A DNA stretch of 64,000 nucleotides from Brevibacterium yomogidense (lineage in GTDB: Bacteria; Actinomycetota; Actinomycetes; Actinomycetales; Brevibacteriaceae): assembly GCF_900163715.1 (NCBI RefSeq), contig NZ_FWFF01000001.1, positions 1 to 64,000 of the forward strand, in the 5' to 3' direction. Below, one piece after another: positions 48,067 through 57,909 of this stretch. Each line of letters opens with the position of its first letter. Positions within the stretch are counted from its first letter, which is position 1. A program made the position numbers and the translations under genes. The notes under the pieces were generated by a model. That model saw nothing but the letters and a program-made list of their open reading frames with translations. It was not told where the DNA came from and made no database searches.

Positions 48067-49101
48067 TCACGCCTTCCGTGCCCTGTCGTCGAGGCCCTCG
48101 CGCGGATCGATGCCTGCAGTGGCCTCACGGTAGGCGGCGACCGCATCCTGCGCCTCCTGGGGCAGGTCCTTCGGCACCGCGATCTCGACGGTGACGAGCA
48201 GATCGCCCGTGGCCTTCTTCGCCTCCACGCCCTTGCCGCGCACGCGCAGCACGCGGCCTGACGGAGTGCCCGCAGGGATCTTCACGCGCACGGGCTGACC
48301 GCCGAGCGTCGGCACGGAGACCTCCGCGCCCAGAGCGGCTTCCGCGAAGCTCACCGGGAGCTCCATCCGCAGGTTGTCGCCGTCGCGGGTGAAGACGGGG
48401 TGCGGCTTCACGTTCACCGTGAGGATGAGGTCACCGTCCTCGCCACCGTTCGGGCTGGACTTGCCCTTGCCCTTCAGCCGGACCTTCTGCCCGTCCTTGA
48501 CGCCCACGGGCGTGCGGACGGTCAGCGGCTTGCCGCCGGGCATCGTGAGCTTGACCGATGCACCGTTCACCGCCTCGGTGAAGGAGAGGTTCGTCGACGC
48601 CTTGTAGTCGCCGCCCTTCGTGGGGCCGGTGGAGAACCCACCGCCGTAGGGCGATCCGCCGTACGGGGAACCGCCGCCACCGAAGCCACCGCCGAACCCG
48701 CCCAGCAGGTCCGACAGGTCGGGCGGCACGTCGCCGCCCGTGCGGTAGCGCGCACCGCCGCCGGGTCCGCCGCCGGTGTTGAAGAGCCCGGAGAAGACGT
48801 CCTCGAAGCCGCCTCCGCCGCCGGCACCGCCGGATCCCGCGCTGAACCGCGCACCGCGGCCCATCTGCCGGACCTGGTCGTACTGCTCCCGGGTCTCCGG
48901 GTCCGCCAGCACCTGCTGCGCCTGGCCGACCTCCTTGAACTTCTCCTCGGCCTTCGCGTCCCCGGGGTTCTGGTCCGGGTGGTACTTCCGCGCGAGCTTC
49001 CGATACGCCTTCTTGATCTCAGCGTCCGTGGCGTCCGCGGAGACGCCGAGGGTCTTGTAGAAATCCTTCTCGAACCAGTCGTTCTGGGGTCCTGTATTCA
49101 C
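48067..49101 (-). CDS. dnaJ: DnaJ-type co-chaperone without zinc finger
   Basis: The 344-residue protein begins DWFEKDFYKTLGVSADATDAE with the J-domain motif KYHPDQNPGD, followed by a Gly/Phe-rich hinge (about 85-160; GGGSPYGG repeats) and two beta-rich substrate domains (GGDYKASTNLSFTEA, PVGVKDGQKVRLKGKG, ELPVSFAEAALGAEV). The CxxCxGxG zinc repeats of classical DnaJ are missing, so in architecture it is CbpA-like. It should deliver substrates to DnaK and stimulate its ATPase. The GTG start has AAGGAGG at ideal distance, so translation is strong. It is third in the HspR operon, after two hairpins. Confidence 0.92.
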   Translation of the reverse strand: MNTGPQNDWFEKDFYKTLGVSADATDAEIKKAYRKLARKYHPDQNPGDAKAEEKFKEVGQAQQVLADPETREQYDQVRQMGRGARFSAGSGGAGGGGGFEDVFSGLFNTGGGPGGGARYRTGGDVPPDLSDLLGGFGGGFGGGGSPYGGSPYGGGFSTGPTKGGDYKASTNLSFTEAVNGASVKLTMPGGKPLTVRTPVGVKDGQKVRLKGKGKSSPNGGEDGDLILTVNVKPHPVFTRDGDNLRMELPVSFAEAALGAEVSVPTLGGQPVRVKIPAGTPSGRVLRVRGKGVEAKKATGDLLVTVEIAVPKDLPQEAQDAVAAYREATAGIDPREGLDDRARKA

Positions 49102-49137
49102 CTGGCACCTCCTTTCGTCTGCTGGGCGGCCACCGCA

Positions 49138-49216
49138 CCCGTCCCCACGATCGCGGGGACGGGACGGTCACCGTCCGGATGAAGCGCCCGGACCGGCTGG
49201 AGCGCCGGTCCGGGCG
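49138..49216 (-). terminator. Two hairpins between grpE and dnaJ
   Basis: CCCGTCCCC pairs with GGGGACGGG (49138-49163), and CGCCCGGACCGGC pairs with GCCGGTCCGGGCG (49185-49216). Both lie in the 125-base gap inside the operon and have no T-run, so partial termination or an RNA-processing role is possible. Confidence 0.55.
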
Positions 49217-49226
49217 AGGGGCCGAA

Positions 49227-49994
49227 TCAGTCGGCCGGCTGCTGGACGCCCACGCGGGCCGCGCGGATGATGCGCTCCCCGTAGCGGTATCCCGGCTGCA
49301 TGACCATGAAGATGGTCGGGCCGTCGACCTCATCGCTCGGCTGCTGCATGAGGGCTTCGTGGTAGGCGGGGTCGAATTCCTCCCCCGCCTTGCCGTACTG
49401 GACGACGCCGGCCTTCTCCAGCGTGGCGAAGAGCTTCGTCACGTGGACCTCGAAGGGACCGGTGACGTCGCCGTTCTCCTCGGCTAACCGCGCCTCGTCG
49501 AGCACGGGGATGAGTGCTTCGGCGAGCGACACGACGCCGCTCTCCTTCGCCCTCTCCTGCTCCCGCGTCGCCCGCATCCGGTACGCCGCGTACTCCGCGT
49601 TGATGCGCTGCAGATCCGCGAGACGCTCAGCGGCGAGCTGCGCGTCCTCAGACAGCGGCTCGTCCGTCGCCGCGTCGTCGAGCGAGGAGGCGTCGTCGGG
49701 GATGTCGATCCCCAGGTCCGCCGCGCTCGCGTCCGCGTCAGCGTCTGCGCCCTCGGCCTGGGCCGGGTCGTCTGCCGGCACGGCCCCTTCGGGGGCACCC
49801 GCTGCCGAGGCCCCCGCGGGGTCCCCGGCCCGCTCACCTGAGCCGGCCGGGGCCTCGGCGGCGGTCGCATCCGTGTCAGGAGCCTGCTGGGCCTCGGGCC
49901 TCAGCTCGCCCGTCTCCGGATCGACGCGTCGCTTGTCGGTGAACGAGAAGCCCGGTTCGGTGCGCCCGTCCTGGGGATCCTCGCTGCCGGTCAC
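49227..49994 (-). CDS. grpE: Nucleotide exchange factor GrpE
   Basis: The 255-residue protein has a long disordered acidic N terminus (about 1-115), a helical dimer region ([37 protein letters not shown]) and a C-terminal beta domain ([46 protein letters not shown]). Motifs FDPxxHEA and RPARV-like RAARVGV are typical. It replaces ADP by ATP on DnaK. The start GTG overlaps the dnaK stop as GTGA, so synthesis is coupled. The acidic extension is longer than in enterobacteria but usual for actinobacteria. Confidence 0.96.
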   Translation of the reverse strand: MTGSEDPQDGRTEPGFSFTDKRRVDPETGELRPEAQQAPDTDATAAEAPAGSGERAGDPAGASAAGAPEGAVPADDPAQAEGADADADASAADLGIDIPDDASSLDDAATDEPLSEDAQLAAERLADLQRINAEYAAYRMRATREQERAKESGVVSLAEALIPVLDEARLAEENGDVTGPFEVHVTKLFATLEKAGVVQYGKAGEEFDPAYHEALMQQPSDEVDGPTIFMVMQPGYRYGERIIRAARVGVQQPAD

Positions 49995-51853
49995 TTGTTC
50001 TCCTCGTCCTTGTCCTCGTCCACGACCTCTGCGTCGATGACCTCGTCCTCAGCGGCTTCCGATGCGCCTTCGGCACCCTCGGCACCGTCGGCGGCCTCAT
50101 CGGCCTGCTGGGAGTAGATCGCCTCGCCGATCTTCTGCTGGTTCTCGACCAGGCGGTCGTAGGCGGTCTTGACCGCGTCCTCGTCCTCGCCCTTCAGAGC
50201 TTCCTTGAGCGCTTCGACGTCGGAGTTGATCTCCGTCTTCACGTCCTCCGGCAGCTTGTCCTCGTTGTCCGTGACGAGCTTCTCCGTCTGGTACGCGAGC
50301 GTCTCCGCGTTGTTGCGCGTGTCCTGCTCCTCGCGGCGCTTCTTGTCCTCTTCCGCGTGCTCCTCGGCCTCGCGGACCATGCGCTCGATGTCGTCCTTCT
50401 CCATCGCCGAACCGCCGGTGATGGTCATCGACTGCGCCTTGCCCGTGCCCTTGTCCGTGGCGGACACGTGCACGATGCCGTTGGCGTCGATGTCGAAGGA
50501 GACCTCGACCTGCGGGACGCCGCGCGGTGCCGGCGCGATGCCGGTGAGCTCGAACGTGCCCAGCGCCTTGTTGTCGCGCGTGAACTCGCGCTCACCCTGG
50601 AAGACCTGGATGGAGACCGACGGCTGGTTGTCCTCTGCCGTCGTGAAGGTCTCGCTGCGCTTCGTGGGAATCGGGGTGTTGCGCTCGATGAGCTTCGTCA
50701 TGACGCCGCCCTTGGTCTCGAGGCCCAGCGACAGCGGGGTCACATCGATGAGGAGTACGTCCTTGCGCTCACCCTTCAGCACGCCGGCCTGGACGGCCGC
50801 GCCGACCGCGACGACCTCATCCGGGTTCACGCCCTTGTTCGGCTCGCGGCTGGCGAGCTTCTCAACTGCTTCGCTGACGGCCGGCATACGGGTCGAACCG
50901 CCGACGAGCACGACGTGGTCGATCTCCGACACGGTGACGCCCGCGTCCTTGATGACCTGCTCGAAGGGCTTCTTCGTGCGGTCGAGGAGATCCTTCGTGA
51001 GGTCCTCGAACTTCGCACGGGTGAGGCCCTCGTCCAGGTGGATCGGACCGTCCTCGCTCATCGACAGGTACTGCAGCGAGATGTTGGTGCTGGACGCCGA
51101 CGACAGCTCCTTCTTCGCCTGCTCCGCAGCCTCCTTGAGGCGCTGCAGGGCGGTCGTGTCGTTGGAGAGGTCGACGCCGTCCTTGTCCTTGACCGTCTTG
51201 ATGAGGTGGTCGACGATCCGCTGATCCCAGTCGTCGCCGCCCAGCTTGTTGTCGCCGGAGGTCGCGCGCACCTGGATCGTGGAGAAGTCGTCCTCGTCCT
51301 TGCCGACCTCCAGGAGGGACACGTCGAACGTGCCGCCGCCGAGGTCGAACACGAGGATGAGCTCGTCCTCCTTGCCGCGCTCCAGGCCGTAGGCCAGTGC
51401 TGCGGCGGTGGGCTCGTTGATGATGCGCAGGACATTGAGGCCTGCGATCTCACCGGCGTCCTTCGTAGCCTGGCGCTCAGCGTCGCCGTAGTAGGCGGGG
51501 ACCGTGATGACTGCGTCGGTGACGTCCTCGTTGAGGTAGTCCTCGGCGTCGTGCTTGAGCTTCTGGAGGATGCGCGCGGAGACCTCCGGTGCGGACATCG
51601 TCTTGCCGCCCAGCTCCGTGGTCCAGTCCGTGCCCATGTGGCGCTTGACCGACGCGACGGTGTTCTTCACGTTCGTGACGGCCTGGCGCTTGGCGATGTC
51701 GCCGATCAGCGAGTCGCCGTTCTTGTTGACTGCGACGACCGACGGAGTGGTGCGTGCGCCCTCCGCGTTCGCGATGACCTTGGGCTCGCCGCCTTCGAGG
51801 ACCGCGACGACCGAGTTCGTGGTTCCGAGGTCGATGCCGACTGCTCGTGCCAT
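49991..51853 (-). CDS. dnaK: Chaperone DnaK (Hsp70)
   Basis: The 620-residue Hsp70 starts [22 protein letters not shown] and shows [52 protein letters not shown], the linker with [24 protein letters not shown], and a C-terminal acidic tail ([16 protein letters not shown]). It folds and protects proteins with ATP and also acts as co-repressor with HspR. It is the promoter-proximal gene of dnaK-grpE-dnaJ-hspR. The ATG follows AGGAGAG. Upstream are a TTGACA -35 element (51938-51943 on the minus strand) and two HAIR-like repeats. Length and motifs are normal. Confidence 0.98.
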   Translation of the reverse strand: MARAVGIDLGTTNSVVAVLEGGEPKVIANAEGARTTPSVVAVNKNGDSLIGDIAKRQAVTNVKNTVASVKRHMGTDWTTELGGKTMSAPEVSARILQKLKHDAEDYLNEDVTDAVITVPAYYGDAERQATKDAGEIAGLNVLRIINEPTAAALAYGLERGKEDELILVFDLGGGTFDVSLLEVGKDEDDFSTIQVRATSGDNKLGGDDWDQRIVDHLIKTVKDKDGVDLSNDTTALQRLKEAAEQAKKELSSASSTNISLQYLSMSEDGPIHLDEGLTRAKFEDLTKDLLDRTKKPFEQVIKDAGVTVSEIDHVVLVGGSTRMPAVSEAVEKLASREPNKGVNPDEVVAVGAAVQAGVLKGERKDVLLIDVTPLSLGLETKGGVMTKLIERNTPIPTKRSETFTTAEDNQPSVSIQVFQGEREFTRDNKALGTFELTGIAPAPRGVPQVEVSFDIDANGIVHVSATDKGTGKAQSMTITGGSAMEKDDIERMVREAEEHAEEDKKRREEQDTRNNAETLAYQTEKLVTDNEDKLPEDVKTEINSDVEALKEALKGEDEDAVKTAYDRLVENQQKIGEAIYSQQADEAADGAEGAEGASEAAEDEVIDAEVVDEDKDEENK

Positions 51854-51882
51854 GTTTTCACTCTCCTAGCTGATGGAAGATC

Positions 51883-51903
51883 ATTGAGCCGGTGCGGCTC
51901 AGG
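51883..51903. promoter_or_regulatory. HAIR-like HspR site, proximal
   Basis: ATTGAGC-N7-GCTCAGG matches the HAIR consensus CTTGAGT-N7-ACTCAAG at 10 of 14 positions with exact spacing. It lies about 30 bases before the dnaK start, downstream of the likely -10 region. Confidence 0.5.
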
Positions 51904-51959
51904 TTCTGTCGCAAGTCTTGCGAGTGGTCGGGGTCGATGTCAAGCCGAACCTCACCAAA

Positions 51960-51980
51960 CCTGCGTGCACCTGACTCAAC
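51960..51980. promoter_or_regulatory. HAIR-like HspR site, distal
   Basis: On the minus strand GTTGAGT-N7-ACGCAGG matches the HAIR consensus at 11 of 14 positions with the right spacing. It lies just upstream of the TTGACA box of the dnaK promoter. Confidence 0.55.
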
Positions 51981-52131
51981 TCTTAGGAGTGGGGTGTTAT
52001 TCCCGGTAGGTTCGCCTGGGTACGGTCCGGATCTGCAGGTTCCACCTGGCGCGCAGCGCAGGATGTCGCTCTCCGGATGATTCGCCGCACTCACGGCTTG
52101 CTGCCAGACGAAGCGCTCCATACGACCAGCT

Positions 52132-53358
52132 CTATACGGCCAGGGCTGTCCGCCGCGGCCCAGACCTGGCGGAATGGGATCCCCGACCGGCGGCCAGAGC
52201 CAGGAGCAGTCCCAGGAAGGCCAGCGCCGCTCCGACGAAGGCGGGCGCCTGGTAGCCGAGGCCCAGGCCGACGACCGCCGCACCCAGAGCGGCGCCGAGC
52301 GCGTTCGCAACGTTCAGGGCGGCGTGGTTCAGAGAAGCCGCGAGAGACTGGGCTTCGGGCGCCGAGTCCATCAGCAGTGCCTGCAGTCCCGGAATCAGGA
52401 TGGAGCCCGTCATACCGAGGATGAAGACCATGATCAGGGCCGGAACCGGGTACGGCGAGACCAGACCGAACGTGGTCATGAAGACCACCATCGCGCTCGT
52501 GGCGATGTAGATGCTGCCGCGCACCGACCAGTCGGCCAGGCGCCCGCCCAGGAGGTTGCCGATCACCATGCCCACGCCGTACAGCCCCAGGACCACCGGG
52601 ACGGAGCCGAGGGGAAGACCCGTCACGTCCGTCAGCGTCGGACTGATGTACGTGTAGACGGCGAAGAATCCCCCGAAGCCCACGATGCCGGTGAGCACGG
52701 CCAACCACACCTGACCACTGCGCAGTGCGGTGAGCTCCCGCCGGATGCTGGCCTCTGCGCGGGCCGGCTCGAAGGGCACGAACAGCTTGATGCTGATCCA
52801 GGTCAGGGCACCCACGAGCCCGACGACTGCGAACATCCACCGCCACCCGAGCTGCTGCCCCATCCAGGTCACGACCGGCACCCCCAGGACGTTCGCGATG
52901 GAGAGCCCCAGCATCACCCAGGCGATCGCGCGACCGCGCATGGTGGCGGGCACCAATGAGCCGGCGAGAATGGCGGCGAGGCCGAAATAGGCGCCGTGGG
53001 GCAGCCCGGAGAGGAACCGTGTGAGAAGCATCCACTCGTAGTCGGGCGCCACCACGGAGGACACGTTCGCGATCGTGAAGAACGCCATGAGCCACAGCAC
53101 CATGGTCTTGTGCGGAACACGCGCGCCGATCGCCGTGATCACCGGCGCGCCCACCACCACACCCACGGCGTAGGCGGAGATCAGCAGTCCCATGTCCGGG
53201 TTGGTCACGCCCAGGTCGACGGCGCCCTCCTGGAGCAGGCCCATGATGGCGAACTCCGTGGTGCCGATGCCGAACCCGCCCATCCCCAGGGCGACGACGG
53301 CCACCAGCAGGGCCCTGCCCTCGAGTCGCGTGCTCGTGGGTGAGGAGGTGTGACTCAT
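52132..53358 (-). CDS. MFS transporter of the AraJ/DHA1 type
   Basis: The 408-residue protein has twelve membrane segments. It starts after a short Ser/Thr N terminus: ALLVAVVALGMGGFGIGTTEFAIMGLLQ, matching the GIGTTEFxxMGLLP signature of the AraJ/YdhP group of DHA1 exporters. The loop between helices 2 and 3 (GARVPHKTMVL) and the RFLSGLPHGAYFG stretch of helix 4 are characteristic. The C-terminal half carries PVVLGLYGVGMVIGNLLGGRLAD. Substrates of this group include sugars, purines and drugs; proton-driven export is assumed. The ATG at 53358 follows AGGA and suits the family; the longer open frame to 53586 is not needed. Single gene. Confidence 0.92.
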   Translation of the reverse strand: MSHTSSPTSTRLEGRALLVAVVALGMGGFGIGTTEFAIMGLLQEGAVDLGVTNPDMGLLISAYAVGVVVGAPVITAIGARVPHKTMVLWLMAFFTIANVSSVVAPDYEWMLLTRFLSGLPHGAYFGLAAILAGSLVPATMRGRAIAWVMLGLSIANVLGVPVVTWMGQQLGWRWMFAVVGLVGALTWISIKLFVPFEPARAEASIRRELTALRSGQVWLAVLTGIVGFGGFFAVYTYISPTLTDVTGLPLGSVPVVLGLYGVGMVIGNLLGGRLADWSVRGSIYIATSAMVVFMTTFGLVSPYPVPALIMVFILGMTGSILIPGLQALLMDSAPEAQSLAASLNHAALNVANALGAALGAAVVGLGLGYQAPAFVGAALAFLGLLLALAAGRGSHSARSGPRRTALAV

Positions 53359-53624
53359 GCGGGATCCTGCCTTCGTGCTGTGCGTGGAGTGCGCGGACGC
53401 GGAGTGCGGCGGCACTGACGCAGACCCACAGCAGTCTATGGAACTCCGGCGCAGCGCTGGAATGCGGCAGGAGCGAGACACGCCCATGACGAAGATCCGC
53501 TGGCGCGCGTCGCGCTTCGGAACCTGAACGGCTCCTCTGATGACGCACCAGGGCACGGGACCGTACGCTGGGGACAGGGCGGTCACCGTGGACAGCCCGT
53601 ACTCCCGAGTTCGTGAGGACAGAC

Positions 53625-53966
53625 ATGCCTGATCTGCACACCCTCGCCCGCACCCATCTGGCCAACGCGCGAGCCGACGAGCGCGGCCGCAGCGCTGAAC
53701 TGGTCGTCCATGACGGCGAGCTGCGCCAGACCGTCATCGCACTCGCAGCCGACGTGCGGCTGCCGGCCCACAATTCGCCACCGGCGGCCAGCATCCTGGT
53801 GCTGACTGGCCGCATCCGCGTCGAGTTGGACGCCGATGTGCAGGGCGAGCTCGGCGAGGGCGAACTGTGGACGCTCACCCACGAGCGCCACTCCGTCCTG
53901 GCGCTCGAGGACAGCGCGTTCCTGCTGACCACGGTCACGAGCGTGGGGCGTCAGTCGTCCTCCTAG
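53625..53966 (+). CDS. Small cupin-like protein
   Basis: The 113-residue protein looks like a short cupin: DGELRQTVIALAADVRLPAHNSPPAASILVLTGRIRVELD, then ELWTLTHERHSVLALEDSAFLLTTVTS. One His (PAHNSPP) and a later HERH may bind a metal, but the second motif is weak. Relatives occur as stand-alone proteins of unknown role. ATG at 53625 has GAGGA at a short but workable distance; a GTG four codons earlier is the alternative. It is transcribed alone between divergent and co-directional neighbours. Confidence 0.78.
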   Translation: MPDLHTLARTHLANARADERGRSAELVVHDGELRQTVIALAADVRLPAHNSPPAASILVLTGRIRVELDADVQGELGEGELWTLTHERHSVLALEDSAFLLTTVTSVGRQSSS

Positions 53967-54057
53967 GACGTACTCCGGTGACCCCGCAGTGACGCTTCAG
54001 TGAACTCGTCGGGGACTGCCCCGTTCTGCGTTGACCGCGCCGGCCCGGACCGGTGGA

Positions 54058-56568
54058 ATGGCACGCGTGAACAGCGCAGACGGATTCTCAGACGGCCACG
54101 CAGACGGTGATGCGGTCGGCAGCTCCGACACAGCGGGGACGACCGATCCCGTCACCGGGATCGGACGGCGGACCGTCCTCCGGACCGGAGCATTCGGCGC
54201 GCTGGGAGCAGCGGCCCTGTGGGGCCTCGGCAGCGGTCGAGAAGTCGCCGCCGCACCCGCGCACGATGGCGCGTTCGGCTACGGGGTGGCGTCCGGGGAC
54301 CCCACCGCGGACTCCGTCATCATCTGGACCCGGTTCACCCCGCGCGTGGATGGCGAGCCCGCCCTCCCGGGCTCCGGACAGGGCGCGCCGACGCCGGTGC
54401 GCTGGACCGTCTCCCCCACTGCGGACTGCACGGAGGCCGTCGCGACCGGCGTGGTGACGACGTCGCCGGACTCCGACCACGTCGTCAAGGTCGACGTCAC
54501 GGGGCTGGACCCGTACACGGAGTACTTCTACGTCTTCGCAGCAGGCGACGAGACGAGCGAGGTGGGCCGCACCCGCACGGCCCCCGACGAGCCGGGAACC
54601 ACCCACGCGCTGCGGTTCGCGCAGGTGTCGTGCGCGAACTACACCGGCGGCCACTTCGGCACCTACGCGGCGATCGCAGAGCGCGACGACCTCGACTTCG
54701 TCCTGCACCTGGGCGACTACTTCTACGAGTATGGCAACGGCGACGACCGGTACGGCCCGGACGAGCTGATCGGAGAGCGCGACCACCGGCCGGCCCACGA
54801 GATCGTCTCGCTCGAGGACTACCGGACGCGGCTGGCGCAGTACCGGGCGGATCCCGACCTGCGCGAGGCGCACCGGCTGCACCCGTTCATCACCGCCTTC
54901 GACGACCACGAGATCACGAACAACGCGTGGTCCGACGGAGCGGAGAACCACAACGAGGGTGAGGGCGACTACGCCGCGCGGATGTCCGCGTCGTTCCAGG
55001 CGTACACCGAATGGCTGCCGATCCGCGTGGACCCGGCGACCACGGAGGACGGCACCGTCTTCCACCGGCGCTTCACCTACGGCGACCTCGCGGATCTGTC
55101 CGTGGTGGAGACGCGCCAGCACCGGTCCGAGCAGGTCGCGTCGTTCGTCCTGATCGGCGGCCCCGGCACGAACGAGGAGCTGAACGACCCGGACCGCCAG
55201 ATCATGGACGGCGCGCAGATGGAGTGGCTGCAGGACGGGCTGACCGCGCAGCGTCGCTGGCACCTCGTGGGCAATCAGGTGATGGTGTCCCCGCTGGCGT
55301 GGCCCGGGCAGTACATGGGCGACGTCCAGGGCTCGGTCATGATCAACGGCGATGCGTGGGACGGATACCGCGCGGACCAGAAGAGCCTGCTGACGCACAT
55401 GGCGCGCCAGCCCGCGTCCTCCGGGGACACCGTCATCCTGACCGGGGACATCCACTCCTGCTGGGTCGAGGACCTCGTGGCGGATCCGGATGCGGTCCTC
55501 GAGACCGCGATCCAGTCCTACCCGCCGGCGGCGCAGGCGGCCGCGGAGACGGCTGCGGCGAAGGGCGCCGCGACTCCGGCGGCGAACCCGTCGCCGGCAC
55601 CCGCGGCGCGTGAGGGGTCGCCGATTCCGCCGATGATCGCGGAGCCGGTCCCCGTGCCGGAGCAGCTCACGTTCGCGTCCGATCCGGCACCGGCCGGCGT
55701 CGAGTTCGTGTGCCCGTCGATCTCGAGCGACGGCTTCTACGAGATCGTCCGCAGCGTCCTTCAGTCACCGACCGTGTCCGTGGGCGCGGTGAAGCTCGCG
55801 GAGGCCGTGCTGGGTGCGATCAACCCGCATCTGCGCTGGATGGACGGGATCGGCCACGGGTTCATCCTCATCGACGTGACCGAGGAGCGGGTGCAGGCGG
55901 ACTTCCACCTCACGGATGAGCCGTCGTCGTCGCAGCCCGACCCCCGCGTCGATCCGTCCCACCGCCCGCACCATCGAGTGTCGTTCCAGACCCTCGCCGG
56001 CAGCCGGGCGACGAGTAAGGCGAGCGGCCCCGTGGGGCCCCGCAGCGATGCGCCCCGCCGTGCGGACTGCCCGCCGGTGCCGTCGGACGAACCGACGTCA
56101 CCGCACCCCACCGCGACCGAGGCCCCCACACCGACCAGCGGTCCGACAACTTCCGGATCGCCAACGCCTTCCCGCACGCCTTCGCCGACCGGGACACCGG
56201 TGCCCTCCCGCACTCCGTCACGGACACCCGCGCCGAACCCCACGTCGGAACCCTCCCCGTCGCAGTCACCCTCGAGGCCGCCCCGGCCCGCACCCTCCGG
56301 ATCACCCTCATGGCCGTCAGCGCCTCCGTCGGACGATCCTCGCCGCCACCCTCAGCCGGGCGGGTCTGCGTCGCCGCAGCCGAACGACCGACTGCCCCGC
56401 ACCGGCGGGGAGATGGGCGGCGCGCTCGGCCTGGGCATCGCCGCCGTGGCAGGCGGGATCGGCCTCACTGTCGCGTCACGGCGGCGCCGGGCTGCGGCAC
56501 ACGACGCGCGCGACGCGCACGTGGCGCACGAGGACCCCGCGGCCTCGGGTGAGGACCAGGCCGACTGA
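54058..56568 (+). CDS. LPXTG-anchored PhoD-like alkaline phosphatase
   Basis: The 836-residue precursor has a twin-arginine-type signal at about 33-65 (GIGRRTVLRTGAFGALGAAA), so folded export with metals is likely. The PhoD N-terminal domain (FGYGVASGDPTADSVIIWTRF) and catalytic domain follow: FAQVSCANYTGGHFGTY, HLGDYFYEYG, TAFDDHEITNNAW, WHLVGNQVMVSPLAWPG and LTGDIHSCW supply Fe/Ca ligands. After about residue 640 comes a long Pro/Thr/Ser stretch, then LPRTG at residue 779, a hydrophobic segment and Arg/Ala-rich tail. It should release phosphate from esters outside, held at the wall. Wall anchoring of PhoD is not the usual form. ATG start without a good ribosome-binding site. Confidence 0.9.
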   Translation: MARVNSADGFSDGHADGDAVGSSDTAGTTDPVTGIGRRTVLRTGAFGALGAAALWGLGSGREVAAAPAHDGAFGYGVASGDPTADSVIIWTRFTPRVDGEPALPGSGQGAPTPVRWTVSPTADCTEAVATGVVTTSPDSDHVVKVDVTGLDPYTEYFYVFAAGDETSEVGRTRTAPDEPGTTHALRFAQVSCANYTGGHFGTYAAIAERDDLDFVLHLGDYFYEYGNGDDRYGPDELIGERDHRPAHEIVSLEDYRTRLAQYRADPDLREAHRLHPFITAFDDHEITNNAWSDGAENHNEGEGDYAARMSASFQAYTEWLPIRVDPATTEDGTVFHRRFTYGDLADLSVVETRQHRSEQVASFVLIGGPGTNEELNDPDRQIMDGAQMEWLQDGLTAQRRWHLVGNQVMVSPLAWPGQYMGDVQGSVMINGDAWDGYRADQKSLLTHMARQPASSGDTVILTGDIHSCWVEDLVADPDAVLETAIQSYPPAAQAAAETAAAKGAATPAANPSPAPAAREGSPIPPMIAEPVPVPEQLTFASDPAPAGVEFVCPSISSDGFYEIVRSVLQSPTVSVGAVKLAEAVLGAINPHLRWMDGIGHGFILIDVTEERVQADFHLTDEPSSSQPDPRVDPSHRPHHRVSFQTLAGSRATSKASGPVGPRSDAPRRADCPPVPSDEPTSPHPTATEAPTPTSGPTTSGSPTPSRTPSPTGTPVPSRTPSRTPAPNPTSEPSPSQSPSRPPRPAPSGSPSWPSAPPSDDPRRHPQPGGSASPQPNDRLPRTGGEMGGALGLGIAAVAGGIGLTVASRRRRAAAHDARDAHVAHEDPAASGEDQAD

Positions 56569-56661
56569 GCCCCGTCTTCCCGCGGGGTCCTCCCGCGGAC
56601 GCGCACGCCTTCCCGCCCTCACCCTGGTGCGGACTGCGAGTACACGGAAGAATGCGTGGGT

Positions 56662-57327
56662 ATGGAACTGATCCCGTCCCTCGAGCTCCTCGCGGAGCAG
56701 ACGGTGTCCGGGGTCGCATTCGTCACGGCGTACGGGTTGACGTGGCTGGTCTGCGGCATCCTGTGGCGTCGGACGTCCGCACGCACCGCGGCCTATGCCA
56801 CGCTCTTCCAGGGGATGGTCGCGTTCCCGCTGGCACTCGGCGGATCCGCCCTCATCGGGGCGATCGGTCAGGGACGACCGGTGGCGGAGGAGATCACGCA
56901 GCTGTCCATCCTCATCGGCACCTCCCAGCTGTTGGGGCTGCCCCTGCTCATCCTCTTCGTCGTGAAGCGGTGGTACACGCTCGTGCCGGTCGCGTTCGCC
57001 ACGCTCACGTCGATGCACTTCGTGCTCTACTCGTGGCTGTACCGGACGCCCGTCTATATCGTGCTGGCCATCGCAGTCGCCGTGGGTGCGGTGATCGTCA
57101 TGGCCACGGCGCCCGCCGCAGAGCGCAAGGCCCGGGACGATGTGCGGCCGATCGAGCCCGCCACCACTACTGCTGGCAGCGCTGTCGACTCCGCTGTCGG
57201 CACTCCCGCCAACACCGCTGTCGGCATCTCCGCGAGCAGCACCATCGGCGCGGCGCGGGTCTGCATCCTCACGGGCAGCCTCCTGATGGCATCCGCCGCG
57301 GCGCTCGGGGTGCTCTACGCCGGCTGA
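56662..57327 (+). CDS. Multi-pass membrane protein of unknown function
   Basis: The 221-residue protein has six or seven hydrophobic segments (about 12-35, 45-68, 80-102, 110-130, 135-155 and 200-220). A basic/Thr-Ala-rich loop (about 156-195, containing repeats such as AVDSAVGTPANTAVG) separates the last one. Short sequence patterns (FQGMVAFPLALGGSALIG, YTLVPVAFATLTSMHFVLYSW) suggest a DUF7010-like fold, but I am not sure. No transport motif is visible. The ATG at 56662 is favoured over a GTG two codons upstream; neither has a strong ribosome-binding site. Function unknown. Confidence 0.7.
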   Translation: MELIPSLELLAEQTVSGVAFVTAYGLTWLVCGILWRRTSARTAAYATLFQGMVAFPLALGGSALIGAIGQGRPVAEEITQLSILIGTSQLLGLPLLILFVVKRWYTLVPVAFATLTSMHFVLYSWLYRTPVYIVLAIAVAVGAVIVMATAPAAERKARDDVRPIEPATTTAGSAVDSAVGTPANTAVGISASSTIGAARVCILTGSLLMASAAALGVLYAG

Positions 57328-57339
57328 CCGCCCACGGCC

Positions 57340-57792
57340 TCAGCCTGCCGCGCGGCGGACGAGCTCCCGCAGCCGTGCCTCGACGTCGTCGGTGATGCCG
57401 AGCACTGCAAACGAGGTCGGCCAGAAGACTCCGTCGTCCAGGAGCGCGTCCTCGTTGAAGCCGATCGACGCGTACCGCTCCCCGAACTTCGAGGCGGGGG
57501 TGAAGAAGACGACGACCTTGCCGTCGCGCGCGTAGGAGGGGAACCCGTACCAGGTCTTCGGGTCCAGGTGCGGTGCCTCCTCCACGACGATCGTGTGGAG
57601 TCGGTTCCCGATCTCGTAGTCCGTCCCCTCGAGCTTGGCGAGCGTATCCGCGCACGCCTTGGCCTCCCGCTTCTTCTTCGCGGTCCCGCTTCCGCCTGCG
57701 CCCTCCGCCCGCAGCTCTGCGGCGCGCTCCTTCATCGCGGCGAGCTCCGCATCGCTGAAGCCGCCGTTCTGCGTGCTCTTCTTCCCAGCCAT
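57340..57792 (-). CDS. DUF1801 / YdhG-like small protein
   Basis: The 150-residue protein has a Lys/Glu/Ala-rich helical start (about 1-55) and a DUF1801-type domain: IVVEEAPHLDPKTWYGFPSYARDGKVVVFFTPASKFGERYASIGFNEDALLDDGVFWPTSFAV. Members include iron chaperone-like YdhG proteins, but most have no proven role. The ATG at 57792 is a normal length start; the open frame continues upstream into the antisense strand of the LysR gene and is not real. It is divergent from the LysR gene with 117 bases between, so that regulator could act on it. Confidence 0.85.
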   Translation of the reverse strand: MAGKKSTQNGGFSDAELAAMKERAAELRAEGAGGSGTAKKKREAKACADTLAKLEGTDYEIGNRLHTIVVEEAPHLDPKTWYGFPSYARDGKVVVFFTPASKFGERYASIGFNEDALLDDGVFWPTSFAVLGITDDVEARLRELVRRAAG

Positions 57793-57909
57793 GTCACGAT
57801 CATTCCACCTGGCCGCCCTCACCGCGACCCCTCTTGCGCCGCAATCACCGCTGTGGTTGATTCGGGGCATCGGCCTCGCAGCCGGCCCCTCCGCGACGAA
57901 GGTGTCCCC

